A stretch of DNA of 64,000 bases from Apus apus. Taxonomy: Eukaryota > Chordata > Aves > Apodiformes > Apodidae. Both the position numbers and the translations under genes were made by a program. The notes below the pieces were generated by a model, which was given only the letters and a program-made list of their open reading frames with translations, had not been told where the DNA came from and ran no database searches. Below are positions 1-13,966 of the stretch, one piece after another. The stretch's first letter is position 1, and each line of letters begins with the position of its first letter. The stretch covers positions 145,748,858 through 145,812,857 of the forward strand of contig NC_067282.1 in the NCBI RefSeq assembly GCF_020740795.1, written 5' to 3'.

Positions 1-1377
1 GGAAAAAGAGATTAGGGTGTCAGGTTCATAACTGAGATTCTGGGAAGCACTTCCAGGACAATGACTTAGGAAGGAGAAGTAAAAAGCTAGTCCCATACTG
101 CAGTAGAGATGCAGTGAGGGTAGACAAATGGCAGAACAGTCAATGCCTCAAATTGTCATACAATAGACTTGTTTTTCATTTCTGGAATCAGCTAAAGAAA
201 CAAACAATACCATGGCCTCCTCCAGTAACTAATATGATCCTGTCTAGAGAAAAGAGCACCCACGCTTATACAGTTAACAGGATGGGGTACAGCGCTTCTG
301 CTTGTAGCTACACAAATGCACAACAGGCAAAGAAAAAAAAAAAAAAGACAGCAGCACACAGCTCTGAAAGAAAAGGAGAGAAGAAAAGACAAAATAGCCC
401 AATTTCAGAAATTGCTATAATCATCTTACATCTTTGTGTAACTGATTTGCAAATGTGGTGGATTTGGGACCTTAAGGATTAAACAGCTCTTCTAAAGATA
501 GCTACAGCAGCAACAAGTTACAGGGATAACCATTCTCAGCATCAGGACACAGTTTTGGTAAAATACTCCAAGCCTGGAATACCAGAAAACAAACAAATTG
601 AACTTGCATTAATGTGACCTCACACAAAAGAGAAGCTTTTGCCAGGAGCATGCACAGGGGTGAGACTGGATGTCAACACTTCATAATGGATTACATTAAA
701 GAAAGATATCCCAGCAATATAGAATCCCAGAGGTTTTATTATTATCTTTCCAAACCAAAAGAGCAAATGGCCCAGAAGTGGAGAATCCCTCAGAAGGTAG
801 AAAACAGAGACTTCTAGGGACTATATGCCACCTTCCAGCAAGGATTTTTCCTACAGGAAATTACCAAGTTACCTTAAGGAGCAAGAAATAACAGTATTCA
901 TCCATTCCTCCAGTCTTTCAGCCACGGAAGAGATTTGGCTATGGAACTGCACAACAATAACTCACTTTAAAGAAAAATATGCATCACTCCATGTCATATA
1001 GACTATAATATTAAAGAGCAATAGGCTGCCATCCAAAGGAAGAAGCAAGAGAAAAGATCTTTGTTCTCTAGATTTCCCAGAGATTTGGTGACATTTACTA
1101 TATTTCAGCAGTGCTGTAGCAATGCCTAGAGGCTCCGTCTTGAACCAGGTCACCATGAGGCCAGGCACTGTGTAACCATGAAATTAAAACTGTTTCAGAC
1201 TTGATTCTTTTACTATTCTGTAAACATTCCAAGTGCTTCTGAAAGTTTCCCATGCCACACCTAATAAGCTGATTTTGTACTGGGGTGGGGAGATGTACTT
1301 AAAAATAGTGACAGAAGATAGCAGTATATATTACTAATATTCAAGGTCCAAGAAAAGACATAACCATGTAGAATGGT
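1..1377. other. unannotated AT-rich intronic sequence
   Basis: Nothing recognised apart from a short interrupted A-run near 330-345. The open frame at 114-482 is lysine-rich only because of that A-run and has no family resemblance. Confidence 0.6.
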
Positions 1378-1457
1378 CTCATTATACTGAGCCATATATC
1401 TCACCTACCCACACAGCCTCATTATGCTCAACTATACATCTCAGCTACCCAGAAGAG
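1378..1457. repeat. imperfect 40-bp tandem duplication
   Basis: Two copies, starting at 1378 (CTCATTATAC) and 1418 (CTCATTATGC), each running through an ATATATCTCA/ATACATCTCA core to a CTACCCA motif. They are diverged by several substitutions. Confidence 0.75.
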
Positions 1458-4400
1458 TTCTTCCTTGAGGACAAGCCTGTGATTTTACTATTTAATTATA
1501 CCATGGCAGAACACAGATTTTGAATTAGTCCTGCTTATTTAGAACACCCAGCATCCTGTACCCCAAGAGGAAGCAAGAAAGCACAGATTCTTGCAGTCCC
1601 GTGGAGAAGTGTATATGGTCATGTAAGCTGCAGATTGCCTCTGCAGCCATCTTTAAGCCTCGACATGCTCTTCTGACTTAATCTTAAATCTGACAGAAGA
1701 TGCTTTTTTTCCTGATTAGGATAAATGAAGTCTGAGGCTTTGATCATTCCATAGCCTTGATTCCATGTCAGAAAGTACAAAAATCAGTAAGGGAGGTTAC
1801 TGCAAATGAATGCACATGACCCATGGCACTAACAGAACACTTGAAGCATTTCAGTACTAGAAGGCTCTCTGCAACTTCTCACCACTGATGTTGCAAAACC
1901 AGAGACCAACTATGCTGCCCTGAGCATCAAGCTGAGCATTATTTTCTCTCCACCATTAATCTTAATACCATAAGGTGAATTTGAGTAATGCCATGTGGTC
2001 TTTGTGTATGATAGCTGAAAGATGCCAGTCTCACTTTTAATAGAAGAACTGTCACCATAAATACTTTTAACTGGAGATTTTTAGGAGTTAAAGACAGCTT
2101 GATGGCAGGTTTTGAGAGTACTTTCCGTTAGGGTTAGGGCTGTGCTGCTCACATCAGTCAGAAGGAAACCAACAGAAAAAGTCAGGGTATTCTCTTGCCA
2201 GAGACTCCACAGTATGTCTTGGCATGCAGACCCAGTCTCCTGTGTCATGAATGACCTGATCAGAAGAAGTGCAGCGTGTTGCAAGGTTGCAAGATGAAAA
2301 ACAAATATCCCCTTCATTGGTTTAACCTTTGGTTCCTTAGCCCTGCAGTTCATGTCTCTAAACTACAAACAATCACAAGCTGTGATTATTTAGGAGAGGG
2401 CAGTAGCTTCTTCCTGTTCCAGAAAAGGAAGTTTAGTGTGAACTACCCTGTTTAGCACAAACCCACACCAGATGATTATGAAATGAATTAGCAATAAAAA
2501 TTTATTTCATGTCTAAAAGCCTTTTAAGAGAAATAAGCCAGGCTCCAAATTACCATTAAAATTAACTTCCATTGACACTCTGCCAGTGCTGCTGAACTAA
2601 TGTTCTTTGCAGAAGCCGACTGGATTGTTTCATGATTGAGTGATATCAATCAACACGAACTATTGTGCTGGTTACTTCATCTGGACATGAAAGGGGTTTC
2701 AGGAGAGCAGAAAAATGCAGCACCACTAATCGCTCCCCCTTGTGCATCTCTTTTCATTTCCAATACACAGGCTCTGGCCTGACTAGCATTTTTTTCCCCA
2801 AGCGGAACACACCATATTTAAGTAACCACCAACTATTAAAGCAAAAGAAAAATTCCATCCTCTGGGAATTAAAGCTCTGAACAGAACAGCTCACAGACCA
2901 CAGGCAACTGAAGTGTTATACTACAAAGCTATCACACAACTAATCATGGCTGAGCGATGTTCAGGTGAGTGGATGCAGCTTGTCCTGGTTCCTCTCCCTG
3001 TGGCACCCTGGCAAGCAGTCAAACCTCTTTCCAAGGTGGCTGCCTGTTTCTTTCATATATTTACAAGCAGCACTATCGCCTCTTTTTTCAGCACTCTTCC
3101 TTGGCGAATATCAATCTCAGATCGTGTGATGCTTATAAACCAGACAATTTTTTGATCCATGCCAGTGAGCTGCAGCTGGAGGCAGTTAAGCAGTGAGCTG
3201 GTTGTCACAATGGTAAAGGAGCATCAAGAAGAGGAAAATACATATGAGAGAATTCTGGCTGTCCCAAAAACTCTCAGATCACCAAAAACATTCTCATAAG
3301 TAGTCTAAACTGAAGGAAGTATCTGGGTAATCTGTTCAGGAACTATATTCTAGCCTTTGCGATTTGTGCCCAGACATCATTTAAGAATTTTGCTGCTGAC
3401 TCACATAGGCTAGGATAGGTACACAGGCTCCGTCTCAAGGCTTGGCATCACCAGATTTTCTCTGTACTGAATGCAACTCCCACTGCAATAACCAAATTCA
3501 AATAAATGTTCTACCTCAATTTCAAGCTAGTCAAAGTCAGTACAATGCAATCCAAAGGTAGGATGTTAGCAAATATATGTACTACAGCCACAGGAAACAG
3601 GTTCATGAGATTTGTTAGCACAAGAGTTATGCCTGAAAGGATGGAACCATTTAATGAGTGTATCCACTGCTTCTCTTTGCTCTTTAAGGGCAAAGAAGGA
3701 TCTACTCCAGCAGCTGTAGCAAAACATGACTTCACCTGGCTACAGCATGCTCTCCATGTTAAAATCCAAAAAGTACCCTGTAGAGGCAAATAAGTAATGG
3801 CAGGTACAGAAACAAGTTAAGGGACAAAGAAAGGGGACATCTTCCGTGTTTTGAGATGAGGTGGAATGTCAGTGAGGCAGAAAAGAGCTCAGTCTGATGG
3901 CAAGAGCTGCAAAGTAAAAGATTTAAATCAATGATGCAAGATTATCAACGATGAAAAGACAACATTAAGAATGAGGCCAAACCTAAAAAAAATGCATATG
4001 TGAAGTCTTATGTTTTGGTGGAAGCCAAAAAGAAAGGGCAAAATATCCAATTTTTTCACATGTAGTTTAAGACAGATTATGCAGATCTGAGATTTATACA
4101 GGCTGAGATTATACAGAGCAGTCACTTGCAATAGCAGAGGACTACACTAATTCAGCAACTCTCCCTAGTCCTACACAGAGATGTCTGGAGAAGACAGTAG
4201 GAATGATCTGGAATTCTTGGAAGTGAAGAGGAAAAAAACACATTAGTAACTAAATATTTTAATTCACCTCTGTAAATTCTGCCACCATGATCACACTACA
4301 TCATTTGAAGAATTCTCTACTTAGTTAACATTTTTAAGGACCAGCCACCTCTAGCTTCCATCCCACTATACTTGCCCTTTCCCACCGTAAGACTAGCTCA

Positions 4401-7400
4401 GTATAGTCATTCCAAGCCTTCTGTACAGAGCCATGCTGCCTTGTACAAAAGAGGAGCAGTGAACACTTTTAACTACTGTTTTCTCCTGAAGAGTAAAAAA
4501 AATCATTCTTAAATTACTTTGTCTGGTAGAGAACTGCATCTTCTTTCAGTCTATTGTAGCTTTGGAACAGTGATTCTTGCTACATATATTAGCCTTAGTT
4601 TATTTGTTGTTGTTGTTTTGTTACTATAGTTTAACAGATTTGTTTCTATCATGATGAGAGCTAGACAAAATACTACAAAAGCAGGAGAGAAGGGAATGTC
4701 AATATTAAGGGAAATTGAGTATTCTCTAACCTTGCTAAAACAAGTTAGTCAAGGTGGGTGGAAACAATCTCAATGGAAAAAGAAAACCTGCAAATTCTTT
4801 TATTCTGGGGGGGACTGAATTCATTGGTATGATTAGAAAGTACCAGGGTAAAAAAAACACAAACAAACAATATACTTCACTGTTGAATGTTCCCTGTCCC
4901 TTACATTGAACATAGGCACCTCTAGTAAGGTAAAAATGGAGTGAGGACTGACTTATGAGTGGAAACTGTTGCATTTAAAATTACTTTCTTAGGGAGATAG
5001 TTGAGGTGAAATCTGGGCAACACTGAGCACCTGACTGAGACTATGTCCTCTCCATGCCCAGCTCACCCCAGGTGACAGCAAAGAACTCAGATCTCAGCTG
5101 ATCTGTTTTATTTCCCTGACAAGCACCAAGTATTTAGCAGGATGGGAGCTGCTCTTGTTTATACTCTGAATGACTCAGGAAACAGGATTAATGCACCTTG
5201 ATCATTAAAGCCAAACTCTTCTCTCTCTTTTTTTTCCCATGCTCATTTCCCTGATGTAGACCTTTATCAATATTTCCATTGCCTCATTCACCAGGAGGAC
5301 TTTGTTCACAGGCTCTGAACTCAGTGACACATTGGCCATTTCCACCTTTCAAAGCAGGTAGGGTTCACACGCACACCAGAACCAGAAGTTTTTACATGGG
5401 TCAAGTTCTGAAGACATTCGTTGCTAGGCTGGGTGGCCATTCACTAGCCATCTCAGTTAAACATGAAGAGCAATTAAAAACTTAGATGCTCTGTGTTTGG
5501 TGCACATGAAACTCACATTCCTGAAAAGATGCCCAGCCATTACAGAAGCAATTAAATTCATCTTTTTGCTTTTCCTGCTATGCAGTGAAGTGCATTTCAA
5601 TAACACTCCTGTGTACTTATTTAATGTTTTCCCTTAGAAGTTCTCCAGAATGATAAACATTCATTAATCACCACAAAGTACCTGTGAGGTACCAAACTAC
5701 TTGAAAACTACATCAAACAGGTGATCAGAGGCAAAGCTAGAGGCCATTTTACACAAGGACAACTTCATGCTGCTCTGCTGACACACAGCCAACTTGCTGT
5801 GAGCCACTCCAGCCCCAAAAGAGTCACTTTTCTTGCAAGGAAAACATACTGTGGCCAACATTTGCCAATCATCCCAGAAGCTTCAGTCAAGAAAAGAGAG
5901 GTCAGATTCAGGCATCCACAAATTGATAATCTTCAACTAACCCAGCAGCTGAGCCAGAACACAGGCTGTCAGCACAAGTGACCTTCAGCCACCTCTAATG
6001 AGTTCTCATGGGCTGGAATGGAGGGGAAGGAAGGTCACAGCCAGATCCCACATTTTCCCACAGGATCACAGAATTACAGTTTAGCTAGCTGAGTCACCCA
6101 TATCTCAGGTAAAGAGGGCGGAGACCCTTGCCATTGTAGCAGGTCTCACACCCAACACAAAAGCTTCTTGGAGCACAGCCCACAGAATTAAGACTTCACT
6201 AGAATTAACAAAAAAAACCCAGAAGATGGACTCAACAGGTAGTCTGTATGTAAATATGGGGGTTTTTTAATTACTGCTACTGCAGTAAAGGCAAGATTTT
6301 TCCAGAAAAATCATACTAGTGGAAACTCCAGTACTATGTTAAGAGACCATCCACACAATTCCTTTTTTTGGAAAAATTGGCAGTTAACTAAGAAAACTCA
6401 GACACCAACCTTTGTTGCTTATTTCTCAGCACAATTGCTAACATGTTACCAGGCTGTTTGGAACTCTGTAGCAACATAGAAAAGGGGACTTTAAACAAAA
6501 ATTTATGGAGAATTTGCACTGCAGAGTGCTACTGTCTCTCATGCTCAATCAGGAGAACACTGAAGTTTTGGTACTTTCATTTGTATACACTAATATGTGT
6601 GTATATGCATGTTTTAATTAAGCCTCGTTAATGTACTTTATTTCCTCACTATAATTATCCAGTTATACAGAAAAACATACAAAAGACTAGATGACTCAGG
6701 AGTCTGACAAGCTATAAACTGCCAAATGTAGTCAATAGTACAAACCCAGCTACCCAACCTGATTCAGTTATCTAGAGCAGACTAAATAATTTAAATACAA
6801 CTGTGAAAAGTTTTGCCCTTTTTTGTCTGCTAACATACTGTAAAAAATCTGAAATTTATTCATTATTCAAAATGATTCATAAATTACTTCACTGACTAAC
6901 TCTTGGCCTACAAATATCTTAAGCTCTGACTGTCACAACTAAGTAAAAAAAAATTGCAATTCATGGTGCAACTTATGTAATGAATTTCTTTACCTTATGT
7001 AACTAGCTTGAACAGTTTAAACAGCTGACAAACACAGCATCCATTTTTAATTGCACACTCACAGTTAACAGCTGGGTGGTTACAGGAATGACCCTCCTTG
7101 GAAACAAGCAATGCCACATGATTTAAGTTGAAACTACCAAATCTTTCACTTGAGGATGTGCTTTGAAACTGTTTCTTTCCCCTTAATCAATGGAGTAAGC
7201 ATGCTTTCAAACTATAAATGGTTCTTCCACATATCCTTATGTTCTAGTAGTAATATTATAAAAACTTCCAATTTAAGCATGATTTTCTGAAATTCAGGAA
7301 ATTACTATTTATACCATATTCTTGATAATAGTCCAAGATTTGGAAAATGTACATTTACCAGGAAGATGTTGCCTTTTTCTAGTACTGCAAAGCATGCACA

Positions 7401-9818
7401 ACAAACTCCATCAAGCATTGGGGCTACACTAATACGGGCCTTGTGTTCCTCTGCTCCCTTCCTGACACTACACTTCAGGAGTCTGAGATTAAACTACATT
7501 AAACTACATTACAGAAGATACTTTAAACAGTTTCTCAAACAAACTAAGAGCTTCAGGCAACCAGGCTTTGCCATTTATCTCACAGTCCAATTCCACAGCA
7601 TATTACCACAGTCAATTGTGTCTTGTATTGAACTAAAATTTTACATTTCGGTTCATTATTAAACACTTCCTGTATGTGTTTCTCTAAACTCTCCTCTAAC
7701 AAGAGCCACAGGGAGCTTGATGATCTCCTGTCTTTCCCTCCATTTTTTATGCAAAGGTACAAGCTGAATTTTGATACCATTAATCTGGTTCTCAGAGGTA
7801 ACCTTTTTAATTGTGCTCAAAGTCAGAAGAAAGGTGACTTTAATGGGGCTACTACTGAACATGAATAGAAGCTCTCAACTTTGGCCCTACTGATTTAGCT
7901 TTGAAAAATTTTAACCCCTAAGCCAATCATCCCCATGTCCCAGTTTCTACTGCCCTTTGATTTCCCCCCAGTATTATTCTGATAGCAGAGTGAAATATTT
8001 CTGTGCAGTCAGACAATAGCTATCAACAGTTCTGGGTGCTCTGATGCTTTGCCCTCTTCTACATGTATAATACGTTTTTAAATCCTGTCAGTTTCATATC
8101 TATTCTCTAACAGGTTACAACTGTTGGCATTTTTCACTAAAAGGAGCTATTCCCAGACAAGGCTCTGCCCACTAGCAATGAGAGCTTTACAGAGCCCAGG
8201 CTTGAAAAAACAAAGACCCCCATGAGGGCACCAAAATTACATCTGTGGAGCACCTCTTGCCAGCATACACAGGACAGTGGTGAATCAGATCCTGGAATCG
8301 TTGCCTTCAGGAAAAAACACCTTTCATGACCAAATTATGCAAGTCTTTGTGGGTTGTTTTTGGGTTGTTGTTTTGTTGTTTGGTTTTTTTTTAATTTCTG
8401 CTGCTTTCCATGACTAAATATTTTTATGGAAACATTACTAAAAATTTTCTAATTGCTAAATTGAAATTACAATTTCATTATAGCAACTTTAAAGATTACA
8501 TTAAGATGTCACTGAACTTTCATGGAAAAAAGACAAAACAAAACAAGCCTACCTCAAACCACCTAAAAAACAACTATCTAACTGGGTCTGTCTTCCCACA
8601 ACTGTCTTCCCATTTTTCAGACAGCTCTTACCCGTGGCACTCTGTCCTCAAGACCTTCCTTCACCAGTGGTAACACATTCCTGATGGTTTGCCCTGAATG
8701 CCTAAGCAGCCACATGTACTCCCACCCCACAACATACACACCTCACACACTTGTCTTTTATTCCTTCCTGCCCATGTTCCACTGATGTATTTTAGTCCCT
8801 CTCTTCTGTCTAGACAAATTTTACAGCTCTTTTTATTGCTGCATTTTCCTAATAAGTATTTTTATACCCCTGTGTAATCTGCCATCACAGGCCCTATATG
8901 CCATAAATTTAACACCCAAAATAAAGCTAAAAAGGCACACAGGCTTTGGATCTTTTGGATATGCAAGATTAACACAAATATTAAATTTAAGAGTAGATTA
9001 CTCCAATTTTTTACACTAGGCTTTATTAGATTCTTTTCTGAAGAAAGCTTCCACAGTATAGATGATGATGCCACTAACTTCAACTTTAAGAGTATATCCC
9101 AGGCAAAAATATCTTTTTTGACAAAGCTATAGATCTTACAAAGAGTACAATCAAATTCTGTATTATGATCCAACTGAAAAGCAGTAGCCAACCTTTTGGA
9201 TTTTGCCACTACTTCCCACAATGTTTTGACTTTTAAATGCTCTGCTACAGAAATGTAGCATTTATATTTGTGAAGGACAGCTGAAAACATGCCATGAATA
9301 TCTGGCTATTGATCACTAACAAGAAGAAAGTAAAAATTCAGGCAATATTTATTGGCCATGTATTGGTTTTAAACCTCAATTGCTTGTTTTTTAAAGAGAC
9401 AGATTGTCTTTTTTTTCACATTTGGAGTGGATGTTGTCAAGTAGTGCACAGAATAAAATTCAGATACGAACAAAAGTATTAAAACCTAGATCTCAGACAT
9501 AAATCCTGCATTAAAGAGATGGGCTTTCTAATATTTGTCCCATTTATAATATTCCTCTCAGCAACATTTGGCTCAAAGCCGCAGTTATCCCCCAAAATCT
9601 CACACAATGCAATTCAAATTACAATAGGGTTCATTTAATATTTTCACCCATAATACATAAAATGTCCATTCAATTAGGCAGCTACCATTATAGCTTCCTG
9701 TGATAGTTTGCTCTACAGATTCGTGACCTAGTGCTCTTGATATTTATTACTTTGGGAAAAAAACTTGTGGCTATTGCATTATGTAAGGGACCATCAGAAG
9801 GCAAGAAAGCTGTTAGAG
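1458..9818. other. intronic sequence without recognised elements
   Basis: AT-rich single-copy-looking sequence. It has small low-complexity patches only: GTT repeats near 4,600 and a GTT/T-rich tract near 8,341-8,395. No coding frame with family resemblance, no RNA gene and no clear transposon was seen. Confidence 0.55.
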
Positions 9819-9983
9819 CTGCGGTTTTCAACCAATTTAAGCTCATGGACCTATAAAGCATCTCAAATAAAAGTATGGATCTCCGGATAATGAATTTAAG
9901 CCTAATGACAATAGCCTTGCTTTTCTCATTACCTTTCACAAACCTTTAGAAATAGTCCCTGGACCATTGGTCGAAGACCATTA
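9819..9983. mobile_element. ancient non-autonomous hAT-like DNA transposon (about 165 bp)
   Basis: The left end CTGCGGTTTTCAACC (9819-9833) and the right end GGTCGAAGACCATTA (9969-9983) are imperfect terminal inverted repeats of the CAGNGGTTYTCAACC type that is typical of hAT/Charlie-like elements. The interior has the familiar phrases about 'GGACC' near each end. The flanking octamers (TGTTAGAG and CTTTAGGG) agree at 5 of 8 positions, so a target-site duplication is possible but decayed. There is no transposase coding. Family-level naming would need a library search. Confidence 0.6.
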
Positions 9984-10519
9984 CTTTAGGGCAGCAAAGA
10001 ATTACATGCTGACACACACAGTACTGCTGACCGAGTCATAAGCTGAATAATTACATATATTGCAGCGAAGCAGAAACTCCAGTTTCTGGCCAGTCCTAGG
10101 CTCTGTGCTGGCCTACATGTAACTGTGGGAGCAAATGCCTCAATAAACAGTGTCAGTGCTGTAAAGGAAACTACATAAAGGTATTAAATTGCATGCAAAA
10201 GTATTTGCTAGGTAAAAAGACCTAAACAAAGATGCAGGGTGCGAACTTCTAACTCCCACCGTGCCTTGGCAAGTCATCAACCCCACATTTAAAACACCCA
10301 AACTGGAAATACAACACATATCTGAAAAACATTATTACTGCCATTAATATGGACAAGTAATTCAATTGAAGCCATTTTTCCTGATCCGTTTTCCCTCTGA
10401 ACTAACACCTTTCTTGGGAGAGTGTCAATGAAGTCCTTACTTGTTTAAATCTATTTACTCAGAAGTAAATGGACACTAGGCATACAAGAAGCATTTTCCC
10501 CTCATTGCTCATTCAGCAG

Positions 10520-11880
10520 CTCCACTGCTGAGCTCTGGTCCCCTCTGCCATCTTGGCCTGCCAGCACTGGGCCAGCTTCAGTGGGGACTCTTGGGCGGAT
10601 GGAAACCCCATGCTACAGCCTCCTCAGACTGAGAATAAAAAAGAAGTTTAAGAGCCATGTCACACGAGGACAACTCTCCGCTGCCCCAGCCCACCAGGCA
10701 GCAGGTCAGTGTGGTTCCTCCCTCACAGGCAGCCAGTTTTATCACCAGGATCACACACTTGGCTTTGCAAGCCAAGCCTGCACTACTGCGTCACCCAGCA
10801 CTCCTCAGGTGGGCATTGGGTTTAGTGGCTCACATCAGCAGCCTCCCACAACTCCTCTTAAAAGCTGATGCCACAAACCAAAGGCAAAGTCTCACCAGGC
10901 CAAGGGAAGAGCCAGGAGAGAAGAAAACACTGCGTGGCCAGCAAGTTAATGTGAGGCTTTGTCTCCTCAGCCTGTACACCTGAGAGCTGCACAAGCCTTG
11001 CAGACACAGGGAAGGTCCCTGCAGGTCCCATGCCACCTTCCACACCAGAGCAGCTCCCTCCCTGAGGGACATGCCACATCTGCACTCACAGAGACACACA
11101 AGGGTCCCTGACTCACTCTTGCCTCACCACTGTGGAATCTCACAGGTGCCCACTGCTCACCTTCACACAACCTGAACCAAGGTGTGCCCAGTACAAGACA
11201 CCACCAAAGCCTGTACTGCTAGTTCAGCCTGCAGAGGCCACAGCACCCTGGTAATCATCCCACAGGAACTACCCAGCACTAGCTCCCACCAGCCACAGGG
11301 GACTCCAGATGCACAAAAACAGGTCCTACGTGCACCACGGGGCCCAGCCAAGCACATACCTTGTTCAAATGGCAGGTAAAGCCTCAGGAGGGGCGCAGCC
11401 TCACCAGACTGAACACGAAGAGCTGACAACAAAGTCCACCAGCACAGCAAGGAAAGAGCCAGAACCAGAGAACCTACCCTTGTGTGTGTGGAGACCACAC
11501 CAGAGCTGGAGACCGCTAGCTCACTGCCGAGCTCAGGTGCTGAAATGGCACCAGGTGCAGGGAGGCCCCAGCTGGGCCCAATTTACCTCTGTTAAGGCCT
11601 GTGAGCTGCCCAGGCCACACCACCCCTGCTGGGAGGGAGCTGCCACTGCCAGGCTGCCATCCAGCCCCATGCAGCCTGTGGGGCCTGTTTTCCCCATGGA
11701 AGTGTGGGGGAGCCGTCCCTGGAGCGGTGCTTTGCCCCCTTGCCCCCGTGGCTGCCCACAGCAGCAGTCGCTGGGCTGGGGGATTGCAGGCACTGCAGGT
11801 GGCACCGCCCGTGTCCAGCCAGGATCTGGTCCTGGAGTAAAACGTGGTGCTTCCTTTTCCCTCAAGAAGACTTCAAACTG
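10520..11880. other. GC-rich, CpG-poor block of unknown origin
   Basis: About 1.35 kb that is visibly richer in G+C than both flanks, with many CAGC, CCAG and CACA words and few CpG, as if CpGs had decayed to TG/CA. Several overlapping frames are open on both strands (the longest at 11309-11881 plus). They are Pro/Ser/Gln-rich, mutually overlapping and unlike any family I know. It may be an old GC-rich transposon or LTR, or a decayed CpG island. I cannot identify it. Confidence 0.5.
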
Positions 11881-13299
11881 ATAAAAGACAAACAAATCCC
11901 CCCTTTAATTGTTCTCATTGTTATTTGCAACATTCACTTGGGAGAAGTAATTAACACCTAGGGGCCTTATGTATTTCCCCCTCCAGCAGTAAGCAGCTGT
12001 CAAATTAATGAATTGTCAAAGAGCAAGAGGAAAGCACCCAAAATTTTCACCACTGCAGCAGCTCTTGGAGAACTTCTATCTCTCGCTTGCCTCATGCCTT
12101 CAGAAGCTGCCAGCACCTGCAGATGGCTGAGGCATCCCTCCTGCTCCTCTCCTCGGCTGCTTGTCCTCACCCCAGCCCATGGCCCTGCAGCAGCGCTCAG
12201 GCACTTTCCACAACCACTGAAAATGCCCTCTATAAATCTTCAGCAAGCAAGAAGCAAAGGTCTGATCCAGAGCCACTGTCTTCGGATGTAAACAGTCTGC
12301 CATGCTGCAGATGAACAAAATGAGAGCCATCTGAAATTCAGTTGGAGAAAAAAAAAAAAATAATTAAAAATAATGCAGATCTCATCCCTGAGCATGCATG
12401 TGGGGAAACCTGCTAAAAGCTACACTGCAGGCAGAGAGGAGCTGGGCCTAAGGCAATGAAGAGATTTGATATGGCATAATGGAAGAGTTTCACCTTTAAA
12501 GAAGACTAAAACATTTGTTCTTCTTAATTGTGTGGCAAGACACATGATGGATCAACTCACCAGATTTTAGTGTGTTTAGACTAGATATTGAGATAAAAAT
12601 ATTGGCAAGATCGGGCTACGTTAATAATATTCCTGAAATGTGTACACTTATTGGGAACATAATATGGAATTCATAACTATGTAGCAGTAAAATAATATGC
12701 AAATTAGATATGTTGGTTTATAAGAAGTTGAATGAATGGTGCATTCCCAAACATTATATTTTTAATATTTCTTGTTCATCTTGTTCTATCAGGCCAGGAT
12801 CTTATAAATGTAAAAGGAATAACAAGCCGCTACGTGGTTTGTGTCATTAGAGGGCTCCTTTGGTGGTACTAATGAAGCAGATTACTGCTACCTCCACAAC
12901 TTTCCAAAATCGATTCTCATAAAAGTAACTAGTATTGATCTTATATCGGACAGTCAACACTTTACTTTGGCCTCTTTTAGTTTGGCAGAATAGATGGAAA
13001 AGAAACCAATAGCGTAGAAGAAACAAAACGTGTCATGGATAGAAATTGTCTCCGGCAGGTGAACAGGTAATCTCCAGTAATCTCTTCTGGTGCAGGCTGA
13101 CTCCATGCAGCATAGCCTCCAAAGTTTTGCCTCCGGGACCTGTCACCTACTCCTGCAGACACTTTACTGACAAGAAAACCCATGGATAAATGTAATGCTG
13201 CATATTTCAAGACAAGAAAGTTCTTTGTGCTTTTCAGACTAATTGGTACTTCATTGTGTGTCATTTCTCATTATATACCCCTTTGAATCACACTAAGTA
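11881..13299. other. AT-rich intronic sequence
   Basis: No gene or repeat recognised. It has an A-run near 12,349-12,361. The stretch 12,590-12,780 is AT-rich with an octamer-like ATGCAAAT and several TAAT cores, which is compatible with an enhancer but unproven. Confidence 0.5.
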
Positions 13300-13760
13300 A
13301 TTCTTCTCCTTTTAGCATTAACATCCCCCAAATATTTGTAGTCTATTAACACATCCCCACCTTCATCATCTCTTAGCCACATTCTTCTTTTCTAATCTTT
13401 CCACCTAAATCAGTCCTAAAGCCATCCTGATAATTTCTGTTGTTCTTCTTTGAAGTCTTTTCAATTTGTTGAGACACTTCTAGAAAGGTTTTGTGCAAAG
13501 CTGGCTGTGATGATTTTAGGTGTGAATGCATCAGAACTGTCTAGAGTAAACCTATTACCACCTTGAGCTGCGGTACAGCACTTCCATAGGTGCACCTCAA
13601 AACCATATTGTCACTTTTCTGCAAACACGCTGCTTTACAAATGAATGCGTAATGTTCTCTCCTGAGTCTCAGAGCTGATCTCCAGGCCTTTGCTTCTTTC
13701 TGAGTGGCATGAGTACCAGATTATCTTCATATCCTGCTTTTTCCATTAGTTGACAGACAC
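13300..13760 (-). mobile_element. old CR1-type LINE fragment (antisense)
   Basis: Read on the plus strand, this follows the reverse complement of a CR1 3' coding region: TTTGTAGTCTATTAACA, ACATCCCCACCTTCATCATCTC, then GTTGTTCTTCTTTGAAGTCTTTTCAATTTGTTGA. In intact CR1 these encode the region after the reverse transcriptase. It is strongly diverged, with no open frame. It lies just 3' of a younger CR1 in the same orientation. Confidence 0.6.
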
Positions 13761-13966
13761 AGAGCTCAAGGGCTCAGAAAATCTCAACAGGATGACCATC
13801 AGAATAAACTATAATACTCAGAAAAGAAGGCTTAAACATGTTTTCTAAATTCTCCATGGCATTTTGCCCCCAAACTAAAAAATGGTTTGGCTAAATCTTT
13901 GCTTAATTTCTGTATGCCCATGGATTATTCCTGGGACATCAAAGGACCACCAAATCCCATAATCAC

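Noticed and set aside
11309..11881. 190-codon plus-strand frame as a gene
   Set aside because: It lies in the GC-rich block where several frames overlap on both strands. No domain, no Kozak or splice support.
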